Assembly: GCF_008974245.1 (NCBI RefSeq)
Contig: NZ_BBZI01000006.1
Span: 595,125 to 659,124, forward strand
Direction: 5' to 3'
From: Streptomyces abyssomicinicus
GTDB lineage: Bacteria > Actinomycetota > Actinomycetes > Streptomycetales > Streptomycetaceae
Length of the DNA: 64,000 nucleotides
The position numbers and the translations under genes were made by a program. Within the stretch, counting starts at the first letter, position 1. Each line of letters starts with the position of its first letter. A model generated the notes under the pieces. It did no database searches. It worked only from the letters and a program-made list of their open reading frames with translations, and was not told the DNA's origin. This document shows positions 34,168-42,398 of the stretch, piece by piece.

Positions 34168-34809
34168 TCAGGGTTCGAGCAACCGCGGCGAGAGCGCGCC
34201 GCACGGGACCAGTTCGATCTCCGCGCCCGCCTCCCGCAGGTCGGTGAGGATCATCTCGTCGTACATCACCAGTCCGGACTCCTCGGGCCAGACGACGGCC
34301 CACAGCCACATCCCGAGTGCCTCGCCGGCGAAGACCGCGCGGTCCTCCGGAGCGCCGTCGACCAGCCACAGCGGGGTGGGACGGCCGGCCGCGTGCACCT
34401 TGGCCTGGGCGGGCTTGCCGATGTCGATGCGGGGTCCGGGATCGGGCCCGTCGATCCCCGCGTACCGGGCGCCAAGGCCCACGCCGAGTTCCTCGGCGAT
34501 CAGGATCAGCTCACCGACGCCGCCCAGCGGCCCGGGGCCGGAACAGGCGACCGCCGAGGCCCGGCCTCCGCCGCGGTCGTCACCCGCGCTGGCCACGCCG
34601 GTGAAGAGCCAGCCGACCGGCAGCGGCCACGGCATCCAGACGGGGACCCGGGTGCGGTGCACCACCACACCGAGGGCCTCGACGCTGGGCGGGATCACGG
34701 GCTGCACGGGATGCACCGCTCCGTGCGCGTCGCACTGCCACGCGTCGGCGAAGAGTCCGGGAGCCCTGACCCGGCCACCGCACTTCGGGCAACTGGGTTC
34801 ACCCCTCAT
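34168..34809 (-). CDS. DUF6758 family protein with N-terminal zinc knuckle
   Basis: A 213-residue protein of a family I know mainly from Streptomyces and relatives. The N-terminus has a probable zinc-binding set (CPKCGG ... WQCDAHG), like rubredoxin-type knuckles. The rest is a conserved soluble domain (WMPWPLPVGWLFTGVASAGD, GLGARYAGIDGPDPGP, LVMYDEMILTDLR, CGALSPRLL). No enzyme motif stands out. It lies 111 bases upstream of the PHP gene on the same strand and may share its transcript. Function unknown. Confidence 0.8.
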   Translation of the reverse strand: MRGEPSCPKCGGRVRAPGLFADAWQCDAHGAVHPVQPVIPPSVEALGVVVHRTRVPVWMPWPLPVGWLFTGVASAGDDRGGGRASAVACSGPGPLGGVGELILIAEELGVGLGARYAGIDGPDPGPRIDIGKPAQAKVHAAGRPTPLWLVDGAPEDRAVFAGEALGMWLWAVVWPEESGLVMYDEMILTDLREAGAEIELVPCGALSPRLLEP

Positions 34810-34984
34810 AAGGTCCCACGGTCCTCCCCCGGCCGCGCCGCGTCAAGGACGATCACCCGTCCGGCGGGCGCGACGGCGTGGCGCCGCCGCGGGCCGGTCC
34901 CGCCGGTCCGGCGGCCGCCGGGCCAACTGGGCCGGTACGCCGATCCGTTGGACCGCTCCGCGGGACGCCCGGGGCAGGTGACTT

Positions 34985-35001
34985 CCGTCACTCCGTGACG
35001 G
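34985..35001 (-). terminator. Small hairpin downstream of the SUFU gene
   Basis: CCGTCAC / GTGACGG, 7-bp stem with a 3-base loop, 20 bases past the stop of the SUFU-domain gene. Confidence 0.45.
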
Positions 35002-35020
35002 GGTGGCCCGGCCCCGTCCC

Positions 35021-35605
35021 TCAGTCCAGGGCGACCGGCCGGCGGACCGGGTCCCGCAGGTCCGTGCCGCGGGCCAGCCACCGCTCCTGGAGCGCCTGCG
35101 CGCCGTGCACCCGCTTCCAGGCCGCCTCGTTCGGCGTCATCGGCAGCAGCGGCAGGAACCGCACCGGGTCCAGCGGCTCGTCCAGCTCCAGGTCCTCCAC
35201 CAGCCCTCCCGGCTCACCCACCAGCACGGAGGTGAAGGGGGCGCCGGGCCACAGCGGCTCCCCCACGTCCAGCGATCCGCCGGGAGCGACCACCACCCCC
35301 TCCACCTGGGGGGACGCGGCGAGCACGGCCAGCGGGCGGAGCACCTTGGCGGTGTCCGCGACCCCGCGCCGCACGGTGAGCACCAGCTCCGCCCGCGGAC
35401 CCTTCACCGGGTCCGCGACCATCGCCGTGGGGTCGTTCATCGGGTGCGCGGACATGCCGAGGGTGGCGTACCGGACGACGTCCTCCTCGGTGAAGCGGAG
35501 CACCTCGACGCGGTCCGTGCCGAGGAAGGTGACGGCGGCCCGGGCGTCGGGTTCGCCCAGCGCCGTCCGCAGACGTGCCTCGACCAGGGGAAGAACATCA
35601 GCCAT
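35021..35605 (-). CDS. Suppressor-of-fused (SUFU) domain protein
   Basis: A 194-residue protein matching the bacterial SUFU-like family: an N-terminal alpha/beta region (VTFLGTDRVEVLRF), the conserved ATLGMSAHPM motif, the ELVLTVRRG strand, and the C-terminal FLPLLPMTPNEAAWKRVHGA and ALQERW motifs. In animals SUFU binds Gli factors; bacterial members are often found with toxin-immunity or secretion genes, but this one sits in a housekeeping context and no such partner is visible. Its role is unknown. It is transcribed away from the long corA leader region. Confidence 0.82.
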   Translation of the reverse strand: MADVLPLVEARLRTALGEPDARAAVTFLGTDRVEVLRFTEEDVVRYATLGMSAHPMNDPTAMVADPVKGPRAELVLTVRRGVADTAKVLRPLAVLAASPQVEGVVVAPGGSLDVGEPLWPGAPFTSVLVGEPGGLVEDLELDEPLDPVRFLPLLPMTPNEAAWKRVHGAQALQERWLARGTDLRDPVRRPVALD

Positions 35606-35742
35606 GCGGCGAGCATAGAACTCGTTTGGATCTCACCAGGAGTGGGCAAGCGGACACCTTGACAGTCACCTCGGCTGATAGTCTTGCCGCAGTTCGGGAC
35701 AGCACGCCAAGCGTCGCGATCGAGTCCCGACGCCAGTCATAC

Positions 35743-35782
35743 TCCCCCTGAGAGCCCGCCGCGCGCGCTCTCCCGCAGGGGA
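35743..35782 (+). promoter_or_regulatory. Candidate structured RNA element in the corA leader
   Basis: TCCCC pairs with GGGGA, TG with CA, and AGAGC with GCTCT, leaving a C bulge, a CCCG internal bulge and an 11-base GC-rich loop. About 375 bases upstream of corA. Confidence 0.4.
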
Positions 35783-35978
35783 ATGGATCGTCCCTCACGG
35801 GGGACCGGCCGGAGGAGGTGGGGCTGCGATGGACCGAAGTCGACCGTGCAGTACCACCCGCTCTTCCGGCCGCTGACGCGGCTCCGGCGTTCCCACCCCT
35901 CCCGCAGCTCCCCTTCCGGGCGCGGCAGCGGCGGCGCATCCCATCGCGCCGGGGAAGAGCACTTCGTTTCGTCTGCCT

Positions 35979-36002
35979 GATCTCTGTCGATCTCTTCGAT
36001 CT
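35979..36002. repeat. Three helically phased GATCT repeats
   Basis: GATCT occurs at 35979, 35989 and 35998, spacings of 10 and 9 bases, about one helical turn. The flanks CTGAT and ATCAG are also complementary. Possible binding site for a regulator of corA. Confidence 0.35.
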
Positions 36003-36155
36003 GCATCAGCAGCGAAAGCTCCGCCGCCGCGACACGGTGCGGTGCTCCCCGCTTTGCGGACGTGCCGGGCACATGGCCACGCACGTCCTCGTTCCGGGGG
36101 GTTCCAGCCGTCGGCGGCACGGCCTTTCGTTGCCCGAAAGCGAAGGAGCCCCGCC

Positions 36156-37313
36156 ATGTCGATGATCCGAGACCTGCGCGCAGCGGTCCGTCCCTCCCAG
36201 CGCGTCGCCCGCTCGGTCCGCATCCGGCCGTCCCGGCGCGGCGCGGCCGCCCTGGCCCACCTCGAGCCCGCGGTCCTTCCCGCCCCGCCCGCGCCGTCCG
36301 CCGTCGTCGACTGCGGGGTGTACCGCGACGGGCGCCGCGTGCCCTCCGACGGCGCGCTCGGCCCGCAGGAGGCGATGCGCGCGGCACGGCGGGACGGCGG
36401 CTTCGTCTGGATCGGCCTGCACGAGCCCACCGAGGGCGAGTTCGCGGGCATCGCCGCCGAGTTCGGGCTGCACCCGCTGGCCGTGGAGGACGCCGTCCAG
36501 GCCCACCAGCGGCCCAAGCTGGAGCGGTACGACGACAGCCTCTTCACCGTCTACAAGACGGTCCACTACGTCGAGCACGACCGGCTCACCCCGGACAGCG
36601 AGGTCATCGAGACCGGCGAGATCATGTGCTTCACCGGCCGGGACTTCCTGATCACCGTCCGGCACGGCGGCAAGGGCTCGCTGCGCGCCCTGCGGCGCCG
36701 GCTGGAGGAGGACCCGGAACTGCTGGCCAAGGGGCCCTCCGCGGTGCTGCACGCCATCGCCGACCACGTCGTGGACGGCTACCTCGCGGTCGCGGACGCG
36801 GTGCAGGACGACATCGACGACGTCGAGACCGAGGTGTTCACCCCCGGCCGCCGCGGCAGCGCGCCGCGGGGCACGGACGCGGGGCGGATCTACCAGCTCA
36901 AGCGCGAGGTGCTGGAGTTCAAGCGGGCGGTGGCCCCGCTGCTGCGGCCGATGCAGCTGCTCAGCGAGCGGCCGATGCGGCTGATCGACCCGGACATCCA
37001 GAAGTACTTCCGGGACGTCGCCGACCACGTGGCCCGGGTGCAGGAGCAGGTGATCGGCTTCGACGAGCTGCTCAACTCGATCCTCCAGGCCAACCTGGCG
37101 CAGGCGTCGGTCGCGCAGAACGAGGACATGCGCAAGATCACCTCGTGGGCGGCGATCATCGCCGTGCCGACCATGGTCTGCGGTGTGTACGGGATGAACT
37201 TCCAGCACATGCCGGAGCTGGGCTGGAAGTACGGCTACCCCATGGTCATGGGCATCACCGTCGTGATCTGTCTGGGCATCCACCGCACCCTGAAGCGCAA
37301 CGGCTGGCTCTGA
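36156..37313 (+). CDS. corA: CorA family magnesium/cobalt transporter
   Basis: Pentameric divalent-cation channel of the inner membrane, 385 residues. The N-terminal cytoplasmic domain (about 50-300) senses magnesium; the last two spans follow, with the diagnostic YGMNF selectivity motif at the end of TM1 (TSWAAIIAVPTMVCGVYGMN) and a second span (YPMVMGITVVICLGI), then a basic tail (RTLKRNGWL). The MPEL loop between the spans is present. ATG at 36156 is chosen because AAGGAG lies eight bases upstream; the longer in-frame extension is not conserved. A basic, low-complexity N-terminus of ~45 residues is longer than usual. In M. tuberculosis corA (Rv1239c) is also near the MgtE-N/CBS gene. Confidence 0.95.
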   Translation: MSMIRDLRAAVRPSQRVARSVRIRPSRRGAAALAHLEPAVLPAPPAPSAVVDCGVYRDGRRVPSDGALGPQEAMRAARRDGGFVWIGLHEPTEGEFAGIAAEFGLHPLAVEDAVQAHQRPKLERYDDSLFTVYKTVHYVEHDRLTPDSEVIETGEIMCFTGRDFLITVRHGGKGSLRALRRRLEEDPELLAKGPSAVLHAIADHVVDGYLAVADAVQDDIDDVETEVFTPGRRGSAPRGTDAGRIYQLKREVLEFKRAVAPLLRPMQLLSERPMRLIDPDIQKYFRDVADHVARVQEQVIGFDELLNSILQANLAQASVAQNEDMRKITSWAAIIAVPTMVCGVYGMNFQHMPELGWKYGYPMVMGITVVICLGIHRTLKRNGWL

Positions 37314-37356
37314 GCGGCCACGGTCCGCTCCGCGCGGGGCTCGCTACGCTGCTGCC

Positions 37357-37881
37357 ATGACGACTGCCGAGCTGTTCGACCGTGCCCTCGTCGAGGAGGC
37401 CGCGAAGAAGTCCGCGCTGGTGTGGGTGCGGGCGGACGGTGGCGACGTCCCCGGCCCGGACCGGCCGCTGTGGCACGTCTGGCACGACGGCGCGGTCTGC
37501 CTGGTCGGCGACGGGCCCGGTGAGCAGCCACTGCCGGGGCTGGCCGACGGGGGGCACGCGGTGCTGACCCTGCGCAGCAAGGACAAGGGCGGCCGGCTGG
37601 TGGCCTGCCGCGCCGCGGTCACCGAACCGGCCGCCGGTTCGGCCGCGTGGGAGGAGGCGGTGGCGGAGCTCAAGGGCAAGCGGCTCAACGCGGTGGACGC
37701 GGAGGCGATGCCGGCCAGGTGGGCCCGGGAGTGCCGGGTCCTGCGTCTCGAGCCGGTGGGGCCCGCGCTCGCGCAGCCCTCCGGCGCCCTGGCCGCGGCT
37801 CCGCCGCCCACCGCGGCCACCACCCGCGAACCCCTCCCCGCAGCCCTGCCCCGCCTCCTCTTCCGCCGCCGCCGCACCTGA
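37357..37881 (+). CDS. Conserved hypothetical protein, pyridoxamine-oxidase-like barrel suspected
   Basis: A 174-residue soluble protein. The sequence pattern (SALVWVRADGG, PLWHVWHDGAVCLVGDG, HAVLTLRSKDKGGRLVACRA, ECRVLRLEPVG) reads as successive beta strands and is reminiscent of the flavin/F420-binding split-barrel fold, but no diagnostic cofactor motif can be named, so this is an inference. The last ~40 residues are a Pro/Ala-rich tail ending in RRRRT. It starts 43 bases after corA on the same strand and may be co-transcribed. A degenerate CCGGACCACGG repeat occupies 37880-37935 after it. Confidence 0.65.
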   Translation: MTTAELFDRALVEEAAKKSALVWVRADGGDVPGPDRPLWHVWHDGAVCLVGDGPGEQPLPGLADGGHAVLTLRSKDKGGRLVACRAAVTEPAAGSAAWEEAVAELKGKRLNAVDAEAMPARWARECRVLRLEPVGPALAQPSGALAAAPPPTAATTREPLPAALPRLLFRRRRT

Positions 37882-37959
37882 CCGGACCACGGCGGACCGG
37901 ACCACGGACCGGACCGCGGCGGACCGGCCCCTCCGGGCGGCCGGCGAGGGCGGGAGGCC

Positions 37960-38712
37960 TTACGTCTCGGGGAGGTCCTGGCCGTAGTCGACCTGCTCGT
38001 CCTTGGGCGGTTCCTTGAGATCGAGGCCCTTGTTCCAGTCGGCGAACTGGAGGGTGCCGCCCTCGGCGGGCCGCTCCAGGCGGAGCGGGAACGGCGTGCC
38101 CTTGAGGGAGACGTCGAGGCGTCCCGCCGCTCCCTCGTCGAACATCAGCCGGATCGTCCGGGCGTCGCCCACCTCGTGGTAGCCGTCCTTCGCCGGCTTC
38201 CCCTCCAGGCCGAGCAGCCCGTCCAGCAGGGAGTCCATGTCGGTGAAGCCGCTGAACCGCTGGTACGCGGGGTCCTTCTCGGGAACCTTCACGTACTTGC
38301 CGTCGAGCTTCTCCGCCGTCGTGCCCTCCAGCCCCTTGCCGTCCCCGCCCGCCGCCTGGTTCCAGAAGTCGGCGCCGGCCTGGAGGTACAGGTCCTCCCC
38401 CACGCGCAGCAGCCCGAAGGTGGTGCCGCCGGAGGTGACCTCGCCCCGGCCTCCGCCGTCGGACAGCCGCATGTCCAGCTCGACGCCGCCGTCCTTGGTG
38501 ATCACCGTGCCGGACAGGTGCACCGAGTCCGCCGACCCGACCGCCTTCGTCGCCCGGTCGCGGATCTGCGCCGGCTCCAGCTTCCCGACCCCGTTGGTGC
38601 CCTCGTCCGGGTCCGAGCCGCACCCGGTGAGCCCCGTGGTCGCCACGGCCAGGGCGCACACCGCCGCCACCCGGGCGGACATGCGGGTACGACGCTGGGG
38701 AATCGGGGTCAC
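37960..38712 (-). CDS. Secreted lipoprotein, LppX/LprG-like
   Basis: A 250-residue exported lipoprotein. A basic N-terminus (PQRRTRM), hydrophobic core and lipobox LTGC (about 28-31) direct lipidation. The mature part has alternating strands (VHLSGTVITKDGGVELDMRL, TTFGLLRVGEDLYLQAGADF, GRLDVSLKGTPFPLRLER) typical of the LppX/LprA/F/G lipid-binding half-barrel in actinobacteria; those proteins carry lipids or lipoglycans across the cell wall, a role I infer here only from the fold pattern. An in-frame ATG (MSARVAAV) 10 codons downstream would also give a good signal peptide. Divergent from the MgtE-N/CBS gene. Confidence 0.8.
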   Translation of the reverse strand: MTPIPQRRTRMSARVAAVCALAVATTGLTGCGSDPDEGTNGVGKLEPAQIRDRATKAVGSADSVHLSGTVITKDGGVELDMRLSDGGGRGEVTSGGTTFGLLRVGEDLYLQAGADFWNQAAGGDGKGLEGTTAEKLDGKYVKVPEKDPAYQRFSGFTDMDSLLDGLLGLEGKPAKDGYHEVGDARTIRLMFDEGAAGRLDVSLKGTPFPLRLERPAEGGTLQFADWNKGLDLKEPPKDEQVDYGQDLPET

Positions 38713-38916
38713 AGGCGCGGCTGCCTCTCATCCGGTGTCGACGGCTGGGGGCAGCGTACCGGTGGCCTGACGGGGCAGACGGAGGCAGTCCGTCCGGACC
38801 GCCCACCAGGGCGTACCGGACCGGTACGGGCTAGCCTGATCCCCGCCCACTGCGGCGTTTTCCGGGCAACTCGGGGCAAGGGCGGGAAGACGACCGCCCC
38901 TGGAAGGAGGCTGTTC

Positions 38917-40230
38917 ATGGCGGGTGGGCGCATCTTCGTTTCCCACCTCGCGGGCGTGGCCGTGTTCGATCCGAACGGCGACCAGGTCGGTCGGGTGCGG
39001 GACCTGATCGTCGTGCTGCGGGTGGGCCGCAAGCCGCCCCGGCTGCTCGGGATGGTGGTGGAGCTGCCGACCCGGCGGCGGATCTTCCTGCCGATGACCC
39101 GGGTCACCGGCATCCAGTCCGGCCAGGTGATCAGCACCGGGGTGCTCAACGTGCGCCGCTTCGAACAGCGGCCGCCGGAGCGGCTGGTCTTCGGCGAGCT
39201 GCTGGACCGGCGGGTGCGGCTCGACGAGAACGGCGAGGAGGTCACCGTCCTCGACCTGTCGGTGCACCAGCGGCCGAACAAGCGCGAGTGGGAGGTCGAC
39301 CGCCTCTTCGTGCAGCGCGGCGGCCGCGGCGGGGCGTTCCGCCGCAAGGCCGGCGAGCAGTTCCTGGTGGAGTGGTCGGCGGTCACCGGCCTGTCCCTGG
39401 AGGAGAAGGGGCAGGGCGCGGAGAACCTGCTGGCCACCTTCGAGCAGCTGCGCCCCGCCGACCTCGCCAACGTGCTGCACCACCTGTCGGCGAAGCGCCG
39501 CGCCGAGGTCGCCGCCGCGCTCGACGACGACCGGCTGGCCGACGTGCTGGAGGAGCTGCCGGAGGACGACCAGATCGAGATCCTCGGCAAGCTCGCCGAG
39601 GAGCGCGCCGCGGACGTCCTGGAGGCGATGGACCCGGACGACGCCGCCGACCTGCTCTCCGAGCTGCCGGAGGGCGACAAGGAACGGCTGCTGAGCCTGA
39701 TGCAGCCCGACGACGCCGCCGACATGCGCCGCCTGATGGCCTACGAGGACCGCACCGCGGGCGGTCTGATGACCACCGAGCCGATCGTGCTGCGCCCGGA
39801 CGCCACGGTCGCCGACGCGCTGGCCCGGGTCCGCAACGCCGACCTCTCCCCCGCGCTCGCCGCGCAGGTCTACGTCTGCCGCCCGCCGGAGGACACCCCG
39901 ACCGGCAAGTACCTGGGCACCGTCCACTTCCAGCGGCTGCTGCGGGACCCGCCGTACACGCTGGTCGGCTCGATCATCGACGACGACCTCCAGGCGCTGT
40001 CGCCCACCGCCGACCTGCCGGTGGTGGCCGGCTTCTTCGCCGCCTACGACATGGTGGCGGCGCCCGTGGTCGACGAGACGGGGTCCCTGCTGGGCGCGGT
40101 CACCGTGGACGACGTGCTGGACCACATGCTGCCGGACGACTGGCGCGAGACGGAGTACCACCTGGAGGAACCGCCGGCCGCCGGGAACCCGGCGGAAGCG
40201 TCGAAGGAGGCGACTCCGGATGGCCGGTGA
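38917..40230 (+). CDS. PRC-barrel/MgtE-N/CBS protein lacking the transporter domain
   Basis: A 437-residue soluble protein. The N-terminal ~110 residues resemble a PRC-barrel (DPNGDQVGRVRDLIV); an MgtE N domain follows (FEQLRPADLANVLHHL, RLADVLEELPEDDQIEIL, MDPDDAADLLSELPE) and then a CBS pair (AGGLMTTEPIVLRPDATVAD ... PVVDETGSLLGAVTVDDVLD). In MgtE these parts sense magnesium and gate a membrane channel; that channel domain is missing here, so this is a sensor or regulator, not a transporter by itself. AAGGAGG lies seven bases before the ATG. Its end overlaps the DUF1003 start by 11 bases, implying a coupled pair; M. tuberculosis Rv1232c-Rv1231c look equivalent. Confidence 0.9.
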   Translation: MAGGRIFVSHLAGVAVFDPNGDQVGRVRDLIVVLRVGRKPPRLLGMVVELPTRRRIFLPMTRVTGIQSGQVISTGVLNVRRFEQRPPERLVFGELLDRRVRLDENGEEVTVLDLSVHQRPNKREWEVDRLFVQRGGRGGAFRRKAGEQFLVEWSAVTGLSLEEKGQGAENLLATFEQLRPADLANVLHHLSAKRRAEVAAALDDDRLADVLEELPEDDQIEILGKLAEERAADVLEAMDPDDAADLLSELPEGDKERLLSLMQPDDAADMRRLMAYEDRTAGGLMTTEPIVLRPDATVADALARVRNADLSPALAAQVYVCRPPEDTPTGKYLGTVHFQRLLRDPPYTLVGSIIDDDLQALSPTADLPVVAGFFAAYDMVAAPVVDETGSLLGAVTVDDVLDHMLPDDWRETEYHLEEPPAAGNPAEASKEATPDGR

Positions 40231-40984
40231 CCGCGACGACCGGCGCCACGGCGACGAGCGCGCGCCCGGCCGCGGCCGGGCCACGGCGCACGGCCGGGAA
40301 CGGCGCGAGACCAGGGAACGCCGCGAGAGCAGGGAACGGCGCGAGACGCGGGAGACGCGTGCCCTCGCGGGGGCCACCGGCACCCGGACGCGGGAGCGTC
40401 TGGACCTGCCGCTGGGCACCCGCCGGCGCCGGCTGCTGCCCGAGTGGGACCCGGACGCCTTCGGCCGGGTGTCGGAGCGGATCGCCCGCTTCCTGGGCAC
40501 CGGCCGCTTCCTGGTGTGGATGACGGTGGCGGTCACCGTGTGGGTGGGCTGGAACGTGGCCGCGCCGACGCCGCTGCGCTTCGACGAGTACCCGTTCATC
40601 TTCCTGACCCTGATGCTGTCGCTCCAGGCCTCGTACGCGGCCCCGCTGATCCTGCTGGCGCAGAACCGGCAGGACGACCGCGACCGGGTCAACCTGGAGC
40701 AGGACCGCAAGCAGAACGAACGCTCCATCGCGGACACCGAGTACCTGACCCGGGAGATCGCCGCGCTGCGGATGGGGCTGGGCGAGGTCGCCACCCGTGA
40801 CTGGATCCGCTCCGAGCTGCACGACCTGCTCAGGGAGATGGAGGAGCAGCGGGCCGGGTCGCAGCGGCCGGACCCGCACCGGTCCGACGGCCACCGGTCC
40901 GACGGCCACCGTGCCGAGGGGCACCGCGCGGAGGACCACCGTGCGCAGGGGCACCGCCCGGGACGTGACGCAGACGACCGGTGA
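40220..40984 (+). CDS. DUF1003 membrane protein
   Basis: A 254-residue protein. The central DUF1003 domain has two membrane spans (FLVWMTVAVTVWVGWNVAA and PFIFLTLMLSLQASYAAPLIL), followed by the conserved AQNRQDDRDRVNLEQDR motif and a helical stretch (IAALRMGLGEVATRDWIRSE). The N-terminus is an Arg/Glu repeat (RETRERRESRERRETRETR) and the C-terminus a His/Arg repeat (HRSDGHRSDGHRAEGHRAE), both low complexity and likely cytoplasmic. The start overlaps the MgtE-N/CBS gene, so the two products probably form one complex: an MgtE-like sensor with DUF1003 as the membrane part. This is inferred from context; the family's function is not known to me. Confidence 0.85.
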   Translation: MAGDRDDRRHGDERAPGRGRATAHGRERRETRERRESRERRETRETRALAGATGTRTRERLDLPLGTRRRRLLPEWDPDAFGRVSERIARFLGTGRFLVWMTVAVTVWVGWNVAAPTPLRFDEYPFIFLTLMLSLQASYAAPLILLAQNRQDDRDRVNLEQDRKQNERSIADTEYLTREIAALRMGLGEVATRDWIRSELHDLLREMEEQRAGSQRPDPHRSDGHRSDGHRAEGHRAEDHRAQGHRPGRDADDR

Positions 40985-41027
40985 GTGGCCTGCCCGGTGT
41001 CTCTTCGAGGGCCGTACCATCGTCCTT

Positions 41028-42161
41028 ATGGTTACGGAAGACGCGGTGCGCGAAGCGCTGGCGACGGTGAACGACCCCGAGATCCAGCGGCCCATCACCG
41101 AACTCGGGATGGTCAAGTCGGTGGAGATCGGCGAGGACGGCGCGGTCGCCGTCACGGTGTACCTCACCGTCTCGGGCTGTCCGATGCGCGGGACCATCAC
41201 GGACAACGTGACGTCCGCGCTGACCCGTGTCGAGGGCGTCACCTCGGTCGACGTGACGCTGGACGTGATGAGCGACGAGCAGCGCAAGGAGCTGGCGGCG
41301 GCGCTGCGCGGCGGCACCGCCGAGCGCGAGGTGCCGTTCGCCAAGCCGGGTTCGCTGACCCGCGTGTACGCGGTGGCGTCCGGCAAGGGCGGCGTCGGCA
41401 AGTCCTCCGTGACGGTCAACCTGGCCGCCGCGATGGCGGCGGACGGCCTGAAGGTCGGTGTGGTCGACGCGGACATCTACGGCCACTCGGTGCCGCGCAT
41501 GCTGGGCGCGGACGGCCGGCCCACCCAGGTCGAGAACATGATCATGCCGCCGTCGGCGAACGGCGTGAAGGTCATCTCCATCGGCATGTTCACCCCGGGC
41601 AACGCCCCGGTGGTGTGGCGCGGCCCGATGCTGCACCGCGCGCTCCAGCAGTTCCTGGCCGACGTGTACTGGGGCGACCTGGACGTGCTGCTGCTCGACC
41701 TGCCGCCCGGCACCGGCGACATCGCCATCTCGGTGGCCCAGCTGGTCCCCAACGCGGAGATCCTGGTCGTCACGACGCCGCAGCAGGCCGCCGCGGAGGT
41801 CGCCGAGCGCGCGGGTTCCATCGCCGTGCAGACGCACCAGAAGATCGTCGGCGTGGTCGAGAACATGTCCGGCCTGCCCTGCCCGCACTGCGACGAGATG
41901 GTCGACGTCTTCGGCACCGGTGGCGGTCAGCTGGTCGCCGACGGCCTGACCCGCACCACCGGCGCCACGGTGCCGGTGCTCGGCTCGATCCCCATCGACG
42001 TCCGTCTGCGCGAGGGCGGCGACGAGGGCAAGCCGGTCGTGCTGACCGACCCCGACTCCCCGGCCGGCTCCGCGCTGCGGGCCATCGCCGGCAAGCTCGG
42101 CGGACGTCAGCGCGGCCTGTCCGGCCTGTCGCTGGGGATCACCCCGCGCAACAAGTTCTGA
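41028..42161 (+). CDS. mrp: Mrp/NBP35-type iron-sulfur cluster carrier ATPase
   Basis: A 377-residue P-loop ATPase that carries and delivers Fe-S clusters. The N-terminal ~85 residues are a MIP18/DUF59 domain (VNDPEIQRPITELGMV, SGCPMRGTI). The ATPase part has the deviant Walker A with signature lysine (SGKGGVGKSS), VVDADIYG, the Mrp motif LLDLPPGTGDI, and the CxxC pair that binds the cluster (LPCPHC). The start is the ATG at 41028; no strong ribosome site precedes it, but the family N-terminus begins there. It follows DUF1003 by 43 bases and ends in a strong terminator. M. tuberculosis mrp (Rv1229c) has the same neighbours. Confidence 0.95.
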   Translation: MVTEDAVREALATVNDPEIQRPITELGMVKSVEIGEDGAVAVTVYLTVSGCPMRGTITDNVTSALTRVEGVTSVDVTLDVMSDEQRKELAAALRGGTAEREVPFAKPGSLTRVYAVASGKGGVGKSSVTVNLAAAMAADGLKVGVVDADIYGHSVPRMLGADGRPTQVENMIMPPSANGVKVISIGMFTPGNAPVVWRGPMLHRALQQFLADVYWGDLDVLLLDLPPGTGDIAISVAQLVPNAEILVVTTPQQAAAEVAERAGSIAVQTHQKIVGVVENMSGLPCPHCDEMVDVFGTGGGQLVADGLTRTTGATVPVLGSIPIDVRLREGGDEGKPVVLTDPDSPAGSALRAIAGKLGGRQRGLSGLSLGITPRNKF

Positions 42162-42223
42162 CCCCGTCAGGACCCCGTGTTCCGCTCCGCGGACCGCGGG
42201 GCGGCACGGGACACACCGCGGCC

Positions 42224-42260
42224 ACGAGGGGCGCCGTTCTTGCCGGACGGCGCCCCTCGT
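42224..42260 (+). terminator. Terminator of mrp
   Basis: Perfect 14-bp stem ACGAGGGGCGCCGT / ACGGCGCCCCTCGT with a 9-base loop, 62 bases past the mrp stop. Confidence 0.85.
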
Positions 42261-42273
42261 CGTGCGGTGCGCC

Positions 42274-42337
42274 GTGCGGTGTCGTCGTCGTGCGGTGTCG
42301 TCGTCGTGCGGTGTCGTCGTCGTGCGGTGTCGTCGTC
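42274..42337. repeat. Four tandem 16-bp repeats (GTGCGGTGTCGTCGTC)
   Basis: Identical copies begin at 42274, 42290, 42306 and 42322, with a partial fifth. Related GTGCGG / GGTCCGGCGG pieces continue to about 42390. Perfect identity suggests recent slippage. Confidence 0.92.
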
Positions 42338-42398
42338 GTGCGGTGGTGCGGGTCCGGCGGTCGTGCGGGTCCGGCGGTGGTGCGGCCGGGGCGTGCGG

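Larger units (their letters stand above)
35606..36155 (+). other. 550-base gap: probable long 5' leader of corA
   Basis: Between the divergent SUFU and corA genes I see no coding region that I can support. It holds a well-paired stem-loop (35743-35782), three phased GATCT repeats (35979-36002) and a shorter AT-richer stretch near the SUFU start (GAACTCGTTTGGATCTC at about 35610). I compared it by eye with the M-box magnesium riboswitch and did not find its conserved boxes, so no known riboswitch is claimed. Confidence 0.45.

Noticed and set aside
35606..36155. M-box (ykoK) magnesium riboswitch
   Set aside because: The conserved M-box sequences are not found by eye; only an unclassified stem-loop is seen.
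38917..40230. MgtE magnesium transporter
   Set aside because: Only the cytoplasmic N and CBS domains are present; there is no transmembrane domain in the protein.
42274..42390. CRISPR-like array
   Set aside because: Repeats are directly abutting 16-mers without spacers and no cas gene is present.
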